A DNA stretch of 21,262 nt from a virus, in the IMG/VR virus record IMGVR_UViG_3300045284_000388, positions 1 to 21,262 of that record; one strand, 5' to 3'. Below are positions 1 to 5,937 of the stretch, piece after piece. The notes below the pieces were generated by a model. That model was not told where the DNA came from. It worked only from the letters and a program-made list of their open reading frames with translations, and did not search any database. Position 1 is the first letter of the stretch, and each line of letters begins with the position of its first letter. The translations under genes were made by a program, and so were the position numbers.

Positions 1-57
1 TTTTTTTAAATACATATATGTAAGGCACTTACGCGTAAAAAGGAGGGCCGCGTATAA

Positions 58-117
58 ATGTATGCATTCAACATAGGACCCCCTCGACCACCCCACGACC
101 TACCTACCCTCCACTAG
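58..117 (+). CDS. Possible 19-residue leader peptide
   Basis: A short frame starts at ATG 58 and stops at TAG 115. It reads MYAFNIGPPRPPHDLPTLH. An 8-base purine-rich ribosome-binding sequence (AAGGAGGG, about 40-47) lies about 10 bases upstream, the best such site in the first kilobase. The last codons run through the 5' arm of the hairpin at 99-141 and the stop codon sits in its loop, so translation would open the hairpin. The proline-rich end (PPRPP) is the kind of sequence that slows ribosomes. The geometry resembles a leader peptide with an attenuator, but no T-run follows the hairpin and the downstream gene is about 1 kb away. It may be a chance frame. Confidence 0.25.
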   Translation: MYAFNIGPPRPPHDLPTLH

Positions 118-141
118 GTTTTGGTAAGGGGGGTGGGTGGG
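99..141 (+). promoter_or_regulatory. Strong 14-bp GC-rich hairpin, G-rich 3' arm
   Basis: Bases 99-112 (CCTACCTACCCTCC) can pair along their full length with 128-141 (GGGGGGTGGGTGGG), with three G-U wobbles and a 15-base loop at 113-127. No T-run follows, so it is not a classic intrinsic terminator. The 3' arm has G runs of 6, 3 and 3 and could alternatively take part in a G-quadruplex. It overlaps the end of the small frame at 58-117. Function is unknown. Confidence 0.5.
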
Positions 142-255
142 CGCCATGTAACGAATTTACGTAATAAATAAATCGCCAAATTGAGTGCTGAAAGTTAGGA
201 CAGAGCGTTAGGACTTGGGGTCGAAAATGCGTAAGTGGTTGATGCACAACAATAG

Positions 256-280
256 AGTATCGAATATCAGCTTCGATACT
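256..280. repeat. Perfect 9-bp inverted repeat, 7-base loop
   Basis: AGTATCGAA at 256-264 is the exact reverse complement of TTCGATACT at 272-280, separated by TATCAGC. A second small hairpin (CTGCC/GGCAG, 292-305) follows within 12 bases. It could be a protein-binding dyad or an RNA stem. There is no T-run after it. Confidence 0.6.
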
Positions 281-391
281 AGAGCTCCGAGCTGCCGACC
301 GGCAGGGCCCTAGATCGAAACATTATTTGTGAGTTTGTTGCATGATTGGCATGATAGTTGCTAGCCACATACTGGCATGAGAACTGCTGGA

Positions 392-462
392 TGTATATTT
401 ATACATGATATGTATATGTATACACGCCCTGTATATTTATACATCGCGTGTATATTTATACA
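392..462. repeat. Array of four 14-bp palindromes at 19-bp period (iteron/operator array)
   Basis: Four perfect dyads start at 392, 411, 430 and 449, so the period is exactly 19 bp and each is separated by 5 bases. Copies 1, 3 and 4 are TGTATATTTATACA; copy 2 differs only in the two central bases (TGTATATGTATACA). The 5-base spacers (406-410, 425-429, 444-448) are unlike each other, so selection is on the dyads and on their spacing. A partial half-site (TGTAT) follows at 470. Cooperative binding of a dimeric DNA-binding protein is the natural reading. The layout recalls the four iterons, each with internal dyad symmetry, in the lambda origin, but an operator cluster for a repressor would look the same. 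Confidence 0.8.
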
Positions 463-516
463 GACACCGTGTATTGCAAGTGGTTGGGCGACAGGCCGTT
501 AGCATGGCCTACGGAG

Positions 517-569
517 TGTAGTCGAGGCGACAACGCGTAGTGCATATACAGAGTGTAGCCAAGGCTACA
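517..569. repeat. Two copies of a 16-bp TGTAG dyad
   Basis: TGTAGTCGAGGCGACA (517-532, imperfect dyad) and TGTAGCCAAGGCTACA (554-569, perfect 7-bp arms with AA centre) start 37 bp apart and share upstream flanking bases (GAGTGTAG). A third relative, TGTAGCCCAAGCTACA, lies at 724-739. They share TGT...ACA ends with the 14-bp dyads at 392-462 but have a different core. Likely binding sites for a second regulator, or RNA hairpins; inference only. The 10-bp palindrome AGGGTACCCT follows directly at 571-580. Confidence 0.55.
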
Positions 570-643
570 TAGGGTACCCTTACCCTTTAACCCTCGACCC
601 TATCGGGGAAGGTCCCACCTAGCACCAAATCAGTTTTTCAATG

Positions 644-678
644 ATTGCCTAGGCAATAGTCACAATGTGTCTAGGCAA
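644..678. repeat. 14-bp palindrome with repeated half-site
   Basis: ATTGCCTAGGCAAT (644-657) is a perfect palindrome. Its right half CTAGGCAA recurs at 671-678, 21 bp (about two helical turns) downstream, placing both on the same DNA face. This suggests a protein-binding site pair; the protein is unknown. Confidence 0.45.
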
Positions 679-723
679 AAGGTTAACGCTGAATCATTTA
701 CACAAACTTTCTCCTTGCAATCA

Positions 724-739
724 TGTAGCCCAAGCTACA
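724..739. repeat. Third copy of the 16-bp TGTAG dyad
   Basis: TGTAGCCCAAGCTACA has 6-bp perfect arms (TGTAGC/GCTACA) and resembles the perfect dyad at 554-569, differing by two central bases. It is isolated, 170 bp from that copy. Confidence 0.45.
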
Positions 740-1092
740 CACTACCCCGCGATGCCGCCGCCCCCCTTGATCTCCTGCGTCCGCCAATACTCCCAACGGC
801 CCAAAACGCATTTCAGCCAGGACGCCCGCAATCTCTTATTCGTCTTCCCCGCGAGGCTTACCGGTATCCGGTGCGATGGCGCACACACTAAGCCCCCGCA
901 GGACGGCGCTAGCCGCTGCCAAGGTGCACCCGATTTCTCCCGCGCCAGTTCAGTCGAAGGAGGCAGTAGAGGGTCCCCTTCGCTGTGTGACAACCGAAGG
1001 ATGGCCGCAACTCTGGCGGAAGGCACGGCCCCTAAGCTGAGTTTTTAGGTAAATGCGCGGACCCGACGCAATAGCTCAGTCCAAAGGTGACA

Positions 1093-1117
1093 GCCGGGAA
1101 AGCACCGGCGCATTTTT
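1093..1117 (+). terminator. Terminator-like hairpin before the first gene
   Basis: GCCGG (1093-1097) pairs with CCGGC (1105-1109) over a 7-base loop and is followed by GCA and five T (1113-1117), an intrinsic-terminator layout with a short stem. An outer stem is also possible: AAATGCGC (1051-1058) matches GCGCATTT around 1108-1115, enclosing about 50 bases, so the element may instead be a switchable RNA. Another hairpin (1127-1150, GCAG..CAGGC/GCCTG..CTGC with a 2-base bulge) follows before the gene at 1177. Confidence 0.4.
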
Positions 1118-1176
1118 ACTACGACCGCAGGACAGGCCCCGGCCTGCTGCCAAGTCGGACCTAAGCCTTTATCAGC

Positions 1177-1800
1177 ATGAGCGAGCCTGAGCACCAGCAG
1201 ATCATTCTAGACGACAAGTTCATGGGCACCAAGGAGCCCATGTGGTATTTGCCCAAAGAGCAACCGTGGCACCGGGCGGCCGCTTTCGCATTTGCCCTGG
1301 GAGCCACGTGCAAGGATGTGGCCCGACGTCTTGAGAAGAGTGAGCCCGCGGTGCAGAATTTGCTAAGGCAAAAGTGGTTTCAGAAGGATGTCACGTCGAT
1401 CATGGCCGAGTACGGGGCCAGGGATGTGATGGAGCTCTTTCGCGCCGAGCAGTTCAATTCGCTCACGACGCTGATCGAGTTGCGAGACAACCCGAAGGTG
1501 CCCTCGTCTTCGAGGATTGCTTGTGCTCGGGACATCTTGGATCGAGCACTGGGCAAGCCCGTGCAGCGCATTGAAGCCACGCAGGTGACTTCGAGCGAGG
1601 ATCCGTGCGCGGAGGTTGAGCGGCTGGAGCAGGAGGTCGGCAGGATGCGCCGGGACAACACCGTAAGTGCGAGCACCGTAGGGTGCGAGCTGGAGAGGAA
1701 TGTGAGTGAAACGAACATTCCAATCGCCGCAGGCGAGACGGACGGCATTGGGCCCCAGACGGATGGGGGAAACGGTCACCACGAGGCTCACAACGCTTAA
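1177..1800 (+). CDS. HTH protein, putative terminase small subunit
   Basis: A 207-residue soluble protein. Residues about 32-72 read as a helix-turn-helix (a run starting WHRAAAFAFALGATCKDVARR, then SEPAVQNLLRQ), as in the DNA-binding domain of small terminase subunits. Residues about 108-133, centred on ARDILDRALGKPVQRIE, resemble the helical segment seen after the HTH in TerS-like proteins. Residues about 145-160 may form a short coiled coil, and the last 45 are polar and low-complexity. TerS recognises packaging sites on phage DNA and recruits the large subunit. It is the first gene of the + strand block but is separated from the large terminase at 6830 by 5 kb of other genes, which is unusual. 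No good ribosome site precedes ATG 1177, so a start at residue 16 cannot be excluded. A transcription factor is the alternative. Confidence 0.6.
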   Translation: MSEPEHQQIILDDKFMGTKEPMWYLPKEQPWHRAAAFAFALGATCKDVARRLEKSEPAVQNLLRQKWFQKDVTSIMAEYGARDVMELFRAEQFNSLTTLIELRDNPKVPSSSRIACARDILDRALGKPVQRIEATQVTSSEDPCAEVERLEQEVGRMRRDNTVSASTVGCELERNVSETNIPIAAGETDGIGPQTDGGNGHHEAHNA

Positions 1801-1807
1801 AAACACT

Positions 1808-1963
1808 ATGCCAGCAAAGAGCGACAAGCAGCAGAGGTTCATGGGGGCCGAGCTTGCGAGGAAGCGGGCGGGCGAAAAAACGCAGACCGGGATGTCCGAG
1901 AAGCAACTAGAGGACTTCGCCACCAAGCGGAAGATCAAGGCCGGCCTGAAACGCAAGAGCTAA
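1808..1963 (+). CDS. DUF3008-like small basic protein
   Basis: A 51-residue, lysine-rich protein starting MPAKSDKQQRFMGAELAR and ending in a basic KRKS tail. The N-terminal pattern MPAKSxxQQRFMG followed by a short helix and a MSxKxxxDFA segment is the signature I associate with the DUF3008 family, common as tiny proteins in phages and bacteria and of unknown function. The frame is open further upstream, but the family N-terminus fixes the start at ATG 1808, 8 bases after the TerS-like stop. The basic character suggests nucleic-acid binding; that is inference. Confidence 0.65.
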   Translation: MPAKSDKQQRFMGAELARKRAGEKTQTGMSEKQLEDFATKRKIKAGLKRKS

Positions 1964-2024
1964 AAGCCTTATGAACACTTATCTTTGCAACGGTGCGAGC
2001 AGCGAAGGCTGCGAGCAGTGAGCC

Positions 2025-2237
2025 ATGGCTGGAATCGCAATTTCACTGCTTTGGCTTCTGATCGGAGCGATCATTCTCGCCGGGGTGATCTGGCTGGTCC
2101 TCTACGGAATCAAAAATTTCATTACCCCAATACCGGCCAAGCTTGAGCAGGGGATCTGGTTCATCTTCCTGCTCCTGATTATCATTTACGCGATCACAGC
2201 TCTCGCTTCTGGCAGTGTTCCGCACCCGTTTCGATAA
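2025..2237 (+). CDS. Small two-helix membrane protein
   Basis: A 70-residue, very hydrophobic protein with two membrane segments, about residues 4-28 and 43-61, joined by a short loop with KNFITPIPAKLEQG. Both size and topology fit a small class II-like holin, but there is also a larger holin candidate at 4184 directly beside the lysin-like gene, so this could equally be an unrelated membrane peptide. No ribosome site is clear upstream of ATG 2025; the preceding 60 bases hold a direct repeat of GCGAGCAG (1995-2002, 2011-2018). Confidence 0.55.
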   Translation: MAGIAISLLWLLIGAIILAGVIWLVLYGIKNFITPIPAKLEQGIWFIFLLLIIIYAITALASGSVPHPFR

Positions 2238-2260
2238 TCCCAAACCGGAATTTTGACGCT

Positions 2261-2419
2261 ATGAAAAAGGACGATGCTGGGGCTGAAAGTGGGGTGCCTG
2301 TGCGCGACGAGCATAAGGCTCCCCCGTGTAAGAAGGAGGTGCTCGATGAGATTCTGTATCGCAAGGTGGAGAAGCCCACGAAGGTCGCTCATGCGGGCGA
2401 GATCCTGAAGTTTTGCTGA
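2261..2419 (+). CDS. Hypothetical 52-residue protein
   Basis: A short charged frame from ATG 2261 to TGA 2417-2419, starting MKKDDAGAESGVPV and ending in AGEILKFC. It fills the space between the membrane peptide and the tail fibre, and its codons show the same G-ending preference as the neighbours, which supports it being real. It has two cysteines (residues 23 and 52) and no membrane segment. Not recognised; upstream ribosome site is poor, so confidence is moderate. Confidence 0.45.
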   Translation: MKKDDAGAESGVPVRDEHKAPPCKKEVLDEILYRKVEKPTKVAHAGEILKFC

Positions 2420-2434
2420 TGAGCGGAGCGAATC

Positions 2435-4177
2435 ATGCCTGACCCCAATACGATTCCGTTCAAGGAGGCCGACGGGAACGGTCATTACCGGAGCAAGCAG
2501 CTGCCGCAGGACCGGGGCGAGTTTCTGGAGGCTCTGGGGTTGCCCGAGTTTGCCGGGGATGTGGTCAGTGCCAGTGGGGGCGGGACGGCGGGTGGCGAGG
2601 TGACGACGTTCTGGGGCACGGATGGGCATACGATCAAGGCCGCAACTCAGACGGGGTTGGCTAAGCTGTCGGCGGGAGTGCTCTCGGCGGTGCCCGCTCC
2701 CAGCGGGCAGGTCGTGGGAACTACGGATGTGCAGACGTTGACCAATAAGACGCTGGACAATGCGACTTACACGGGAACGGTTATCGGCATTGATAAGTTT
2801 GATGTCGGCCTGGGCAACGTCGATAACACGAGCGACGTAAACAAGCCGTTGAGTAATGCGGATGTGGCAGCTTTAGCTGCCAAGGAGGACAAACCGAGTA
2901 AGGGCATCGCGAATGGTTATGCGGGCCTCGATACGATTGGGAAGGTGCCCCTGGCTCAGCTGCCGGACGCCATAATCGGTGCGAGCAGGTATCAAGGGAC
3001 CTGGAATGCGGCGATCAATAACCCAACGATACCGCCCGCGGCTCCGGCGAACAACGGGTATTACTATAGTGTTTCGACCAGCGGTTCCACGAACATTGAT
3101 GGGATCAGTACCTGGGCGATTGGGGACACGATTATTTCTAATGGGACGATTTGGCAGAAGATCCCGGTGGCCAATGCGGTGCAAAGTGTTAATGGGAAGC
3201 AGGGCATCGTGGTGGTCAATAAGAACGATGTTGGGCTGGGGAATGTTGATAACACGAGTGATGCGACCAAAAACAGTGCCGCAGGCACTCTGACGAACAA
3301 GACGATCAACGGGGCGAATAATACGATCTTGGTGCGGTTGAATACCCCGGATGTGACCGGCAGTTTGCCGGTGGCGAATCTGGATGGAGGATCGGGGGCG
3401 GGGCCGACAACGTTTTGGAGGGGTGATGGGCATTGGGTCAGTCCGACCGGAGCTGGGGATGTGCAGGGGCCGGGGAGCTCAGTGACCAATGATATTGCGG
3501 TCTTCAGTGGGACCACGGGGAAGATTATTGCCACTAGCGGGAAGCTGATCAGTGATGTGGTGGTTGGGCCCGCTGCTTCGACGGATGGCCATATCGTGCA
3601 GTTCAATGGATCGACCGGGAAGGTATTGAAGGATGGTTTGGTGGCGCCAACCGGGACGATTGTGGGGACCACGGATGCCCAGATACTTAGCAACAAGCAG
3701 TTTAGTTATGGGACGGTTTATCGACCCCGGGGGGTGATCTATTGCAATCCTGAGGCTTTTATTAGCTCAGGGACGGCGGAGCAAACAGCACAGGCGTATG
3801 TTATCCCGGTGGGAGTATTTGGCAAAGCAGGGGATGCGGTAAAAATCAAGTGGATTGGAGTGGATACCGGAGCAACTGGAGCCAAAACCAAAAGGGTGAA
3901 GGTCAACAATGTTGTCATAAGCACGCCCGCAGGCGCCGGGGGCACTCTGCCGAATTATGTGATCGAAGCGTACCTTCAACGGTATAGCCACGCTACTTTT
4001 TTGAGAACGACTGTTTCGACCATGTTTGATGACGGAACGGCTAAGATTGCCACGGTTGATACTCAGTCTGCGACCGTGGATTTTGCGGCAACAATTCCAA
4101 TAGCTATTTCGGTACAGGCGTCAGCTGGTAATTGCACCATCTATAGCATGACCGTTGAGGCCGTACCCGCGCCGTGA
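2435..4177 (+). CDS. Tail fibre / receptor-binding protein
   Basis: A 580-residue, Gly/Thr/Ser/Asn-rich beta protein with the repeats typical of phage fibres. The motif DVGLGNVDNTSD occurs at about residues 123-134 and again from about 265. TLTNKT-type repeats occur three times (VQTLTNKTLDN, AGTLTNKTING, AQILSNKQFS), and TTFWGTDGH / TTFWRGDGH is also duplicated. Residues about 343-400 hold the DVQGPGSSVTNDIAVF type of shaft repeat. The last 140 residues form a separate beta-rich domain that probably caps the trimer and binds the host surface. A GGAG ribosome site at 2425-2428 sits 6 bases before the start. Lying upstream of the lysis-type genes and of the large terminase is unusual. Fibre identity is well supported; receptor unknown. 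Confidence 0.85.
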   Translation: MPDPNTIPFKEADGNGHYRSKQLPQDRGEFLEALGLPEFAGDVVSASGGGTAGGEVTTFWGTDGHTIKAATQTGLAKLSAGVLSAVPAPSGQVVGTTDVQTLTNKTLDNATYTGTVIGIDKFDVGLGNVDNTSDVNKPLSNADVAALAAKEDKPSKGIANGYAGLDTIGKVPLAQLPDAIIGASRYQGTWNAAINNPTIPPAAPANNGYYYSVSTSGSTNIDGISTWAIGDTIISNGTIWQKIPVANAVQSVNGKQGIVVVNKNDVGLGNVDNTSDATKNSAAGTLTNKTINGANNTILVRLNTPDVTGSLPVANLDGGSGAGPTTFWRGDGHWVSPTGAGDVQGPGSSVTNDIAVFSGTTGKIIATSGKLISDVVVGPAASTDGHIVQFNGSTGKVLKDGLVAPTGTIVGTTDAQILSNKQFSYGTVYRPRGVIYCNPEAFISSGTAEQTAQAYVIPVGVFGKAGDAVKIKWIGVDTGATGAKTKRVKVNNVVISTPAGAGGTLPNYVIEAYLQRYSHATFLRTTVSTMFDDGTAKIATVDTQSATVDFAATIPIAISVQASAGNCTIYSMTVEAVPAP

Positions 4178-4183
4178 CCAAAA

Positions 4184-4627
4184 ATGAGCCAACCTCCTGT
4201 GGAAGCCAAGGCTCCGGTGATGCGCGAGGAGTCCAATGAAGATGCCTGGAGAATCCTTCATTACAATCAAGAGCGAACCATCGCCAATCAGGAACGAATG
4301 ACCGATCTGCTTAGCAAGCTGTTGGATCAGCAACGCAAAATGGGCGAGTTGGCCATTAAGCTCGATGAGCATTTGGAGATAAGCTCGGCCACTATGCGGG
4401 AGTCGATCAAATCGACAAGCGGCTTGATTACCAGTATCATCAAAGTTCCCATTGCCATGGTCGTCGTGGGAGCGTCGAGTTGGGCGTTCATGTATGCGCA
4501 CGAGATCAGCGAGAACACCTGGCTGATTATTTTGGCCGTCGCCGTGTTCCCGTGGCTGGGCGACAGCATTACCGCGATCACGAGACTCTTTGGCCTCGGC
4601 AAAGGCGGCAATGGAGGAACGAAATGA
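4184..4627 (+). CDS. Holin-like membrane protein
   Basis: A 147-residue protein with a polar, probably coiled-coil N-terminal half (residues 15-75, rich in Q, E, R, L) and two membrane segments, about 82-104 and 112-129, ending in a basic glycine-rich tail (LGKGGNGGTK). Its stop overlaps the start of the GH75-like enzyme by 4 bases (ATGA, 4624-4627). Pairing of a small two-helix membrane protein with a cell-wall enzyme is the usual holin-endolysin arrangement, so a holin is the best guess. The long cytoplasmic N-terminus is atypical for small holins, and a virion membrane-interacting protein is possible. Confidence 0.55.
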   Translation: MSQPPVEAKAPVMREESNEDAWRILHYNQERTIANQERMTDLLSKLLDQQRKMGELAIKLDEHLEISSATMRESIKSTSGLITSIIKVPIAMVVVGASSWAFMYAHEISENTWLIILAVAVFPWLGDSITAITRLFGLGKGGNGGTK

Positions 4628-5232
4628 GCGTGCTGCTTAAAGTGGGAGGGGTGCCGGTGTATCAGGATGCGGATGGGAGCGTGCATTGGGTGGGGGAGAT
4701 GACCATTGATGCTGATGGGTGCCCGCACGCGTATGGACCGGCTGGGATTAAGCCGGCACCGCTCGATTATTTGGCGAATGCGGGGTATCCGGGGAATTGG
4801 TGGGGGGTGGTAACGGACCAGACGGGTGCGCCAGCGATTCAGGAGACCGGGGACAAGGAGAAGTGGCCATGGCCTGGGTATTACATTAGCACCACGGCGT
4901 ATCTGGTTGCGGGCTATGGCCGCTATGATTGCCGAAGGTACGTGGATAGCGAGAAGGTTAATTTCGCGGTGGTGCCGGGGAATGTGAGGATGAGCATTCC
5001 GCCGAAGTTTCTGGGGTGTCGGACGATTATCACCGACATGAAGACCGGGAAAGAGGTGGAGTGTGCCTGCTGCGACGTGGGGCCAAGCAGTCATCTGGGG
5101 GAGGCGAGCATGGCCGCGGCTGAGTTCTTCGGACTCTCGCCGAATCCTAAGAGCGGCGGTTCGAGTGATCGGTCGAGGTGGCATTACCGGATGTTTCCTG
5201 GGGTGGCTTCCAAAGATTATCCGCTACAATGA
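4624..5232 (+). CDS. GH75 chitosanase-like glycoside hydrolase, putative endolysin
   Basis: A 202-residue protein. ATG 4624 is chosen because GGAGG (4613-4617) lies 6 bases upstream and the start overlaps the previous stop. Residues 25-34 (EMTIDADGCP) carry the acidic D-A-D-G motif of the GH75 chitosanase fold. NAGYPGNWWGV (about 52-62), YISTTAYL (about 84-91) and the C-terminal DVGPSSHLGEAS (151-162) followed by a short helix match the order of conserved blocks I associate with GH75-like phage and bacterial proteins. The family hydrolyses beta-1,4-glucosamine polymers; in a phage the likely substrate is the peptidoglycan glycan or a surface polysaccharide. No signal peptide is visible, so export would depend on the adjacent holin-like protein. 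Family assignment is fairly firm, substrate is inferred. Confidence 0.7.
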   Translation: MSVLLKVGGVPVYQDADGSVHWVGEMTIDADGCPHAYGPAGIKPAPLDYLANAGYPGNWWGVVTDQTGAPAIQETGDKEKWPWPGYYISTTAYLVAGYGRYDCRRYVDSEKVNFAVVPGNVRMSIPPKFLGCRTIITDMKTGKEVECACCDVGPSSHLGEASMAAAEFFGLSPNPKSGGSSDRSRWHYRMFPGVASKDYPLQ

Positions 5233-5237
5233 AATGA

Positions 5238-5639
5238 ATGATCCGGATACTAGTTATTTTAATGGCGGCGCTCGCTGCTTCAGCGAGGGCGGACACCTAT
5301 ATGTTCGTGTTGAATCGATTCGGCGGGATCGAGGTCAAGGAGCAGGGCGAAGCGGGGGAGGTGCGGTTTTTTCAGGAGAACAAGCAAGGCGACGTGTTTA
5401 CATCGAGAGTGCGAACGATCAGGGGCTACACACCTACGGGGGTGCAGTTTCTAGTCACCAAGTTAGACAAGCCGGTGATTCACGACAAGAACCGGAGGAT
5501 TAATAGCGGTGAGTGGAAGTTGCAGATCATTGGGACAGGGCCGGCGTTTAATGCGATGCGGGCCAGGGTGCCGGTGTTGGCGGATTTTGCGGCGAGTGGC
5601 GAGGAGATGACTTTTTACGGAGACAAGACTGATGGCTAA
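5238..5639 (+). CDS. Exported small protein of unknown function
   Basis: A 133-residue protein with a clear Sec signal peptide: MIR, a hydrophobic core (residues 4-14) and an ARA cleavage site after about residue 18. The mature part is a mixed alpha/beta polar domain with no cysteine and no recognised motif. It starts 5 bases after the lysin-like gene and overlaps the next gene by 8 bases, so it is probably co-expressed with the lysis genes. A role in the periplasm during lysis is possible; it lacks the lipobox of an outer-membrane spanin and the transmembrane anchor of an inner-membrane spanin. Not recognised. Confidence 0.6.
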   Translation: MIRILVILMAALAASARADTYMFVLNRFGGIEVKEQGEAGEVRFFQENKQGDVFTSRVRTIRGYTPTGVQFLVTKLDKPVIHDKNRRINSGEWKLQIIGTGPAFNAMRARVPVLADFAASGEEMTFYGDKTDG

Positions 5640-5937
5640 GCCGATTGCCAGGTATAGACGGAGAGGGTACACGTGGGATGCGCTGCAGTTCGATGGGGCG
5701 AATGCGGCGGACGTGATCGCGTTTGTGGGAGGCAGCGATTATGCCCGGTTGGTGGGCGGGGATATCGTGCTGAGCCTGCAGGGTGCGGATGTGCAGAGCC
5801 AGAAGCTGGAGGTGTTTCCGGGCCAATGGGTGCTGATACCGAAGAGGGGCGGGCCGTTTAATGTCGTGAGTGATGGGGAGTTCAATATCGTTTTCGAGGA
5901 GGACACGGGAGGACCGGCGGAGGTGGAACCGTTGTGA
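5632..5937 (+). CDS. PGDYG-like small phage protein (copy 1)
   Basis: A 101-residue protein with the layout of the small phage domain typified by VEAVQWTG...PGDWI...F..YE (PGDYG-type): here WDALQFDG (15-22), an FVGG helix-end (31-34), PGQWVLIP (63-70) and DGEFNIVFEE (81-90). It is a paralogue of the protein at 6378-6830, sharing the QFDG, FxGGxDY, GQWV and GEF blocks in the same order. Function of the family is unknown. A GGAG site precedes ATG 5632, and the gene overlaps the exported protein's end by 8 bases. Confidence 0.6.
   Translation: MAKPIARYRRRGYTWDALQFDGANAADVIAFVGGSDYARLVGGDIVLSLQGADVQSQKLEVFPGQWVLIPKRGGPFNVVSDGEFNIVFEEDTGGPAEVEPL

Larger units (their letters stand above)
1..1176. 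other. Repeat-rich non-coding control region
   Basis: No convincing protein gene of normal size lies here; open frames on both strands lack a recognisable domain and most lack a well-spaced ribosome site. The stretch is crowded with inverted repeats: 11-22, 29-38, 99-141, 256-280, 292-305, the dyad array 392-462, 493-510, 517-532, 554-569, 571-580, 644-657, 724-739 and hairpins at 1093-1109 and 1127-1150. It lacks the G-rich coding-strand bias of the genes that follow, and parts (81-115, 741-900) are C-rich on this strand. Density of dyads just upstream of a long late operon suggests a replication origin, operator cluster or both; that role is inference. No sigma70-type promoter was clear enough to call. 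Confidence 0.7.

Noticed and set aside
128-141. G-quadruplex in GGGGGGTGGGTGGG
   Set aside because: Only three separated G-runs; a three-layer quadruplex would need the six-G run to supply two strands without a loop, and pairing with 99-112 is more likely.
327-355. Possible sigma70 promoter (TTGTGA, 17 bases, CATGAT)
   Set aside because: Only four of six matches in each box and no supporting context; not strong enough to call.
392-462. CRISPR array
   Set aside because: Repeats are 14 bp with 5-bp spacers, far too short for a CRISPR; no cas genes are present.
742-1026. Minus-strand open frame of 94 codons starting GTG
   Set aside because: The minus strand is purine-rich here as in real genes of this phage, so it was considered, but no family resemblance was seen, the ribosome site is poor, and no other minus-strand gene exists in the window.
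665-1048. Plus-strand open frame of 127 codons in the control region
   Set aside because: Composition is not protein-like (scattered H, P, C, R), no recognisable domain or spaced ribosome site, and it runs through palindromes such as 724-739.
1071-1110. TAGCTCAGT, resembling the D-arm (A box) of a tRNA
   Set aside because: No matching D-stem, anticodon arm, T-arm GTTCGA or acceptor stem of tRNA size could be built around it.
1971-2021. 16-codon frame (MNTYLCNGASSEGCEQ) before the small membrane protein
   Set aside because: No ribosome site, very short, and its repetitive sequence is explained by the GCGAGCAG direct repeat.
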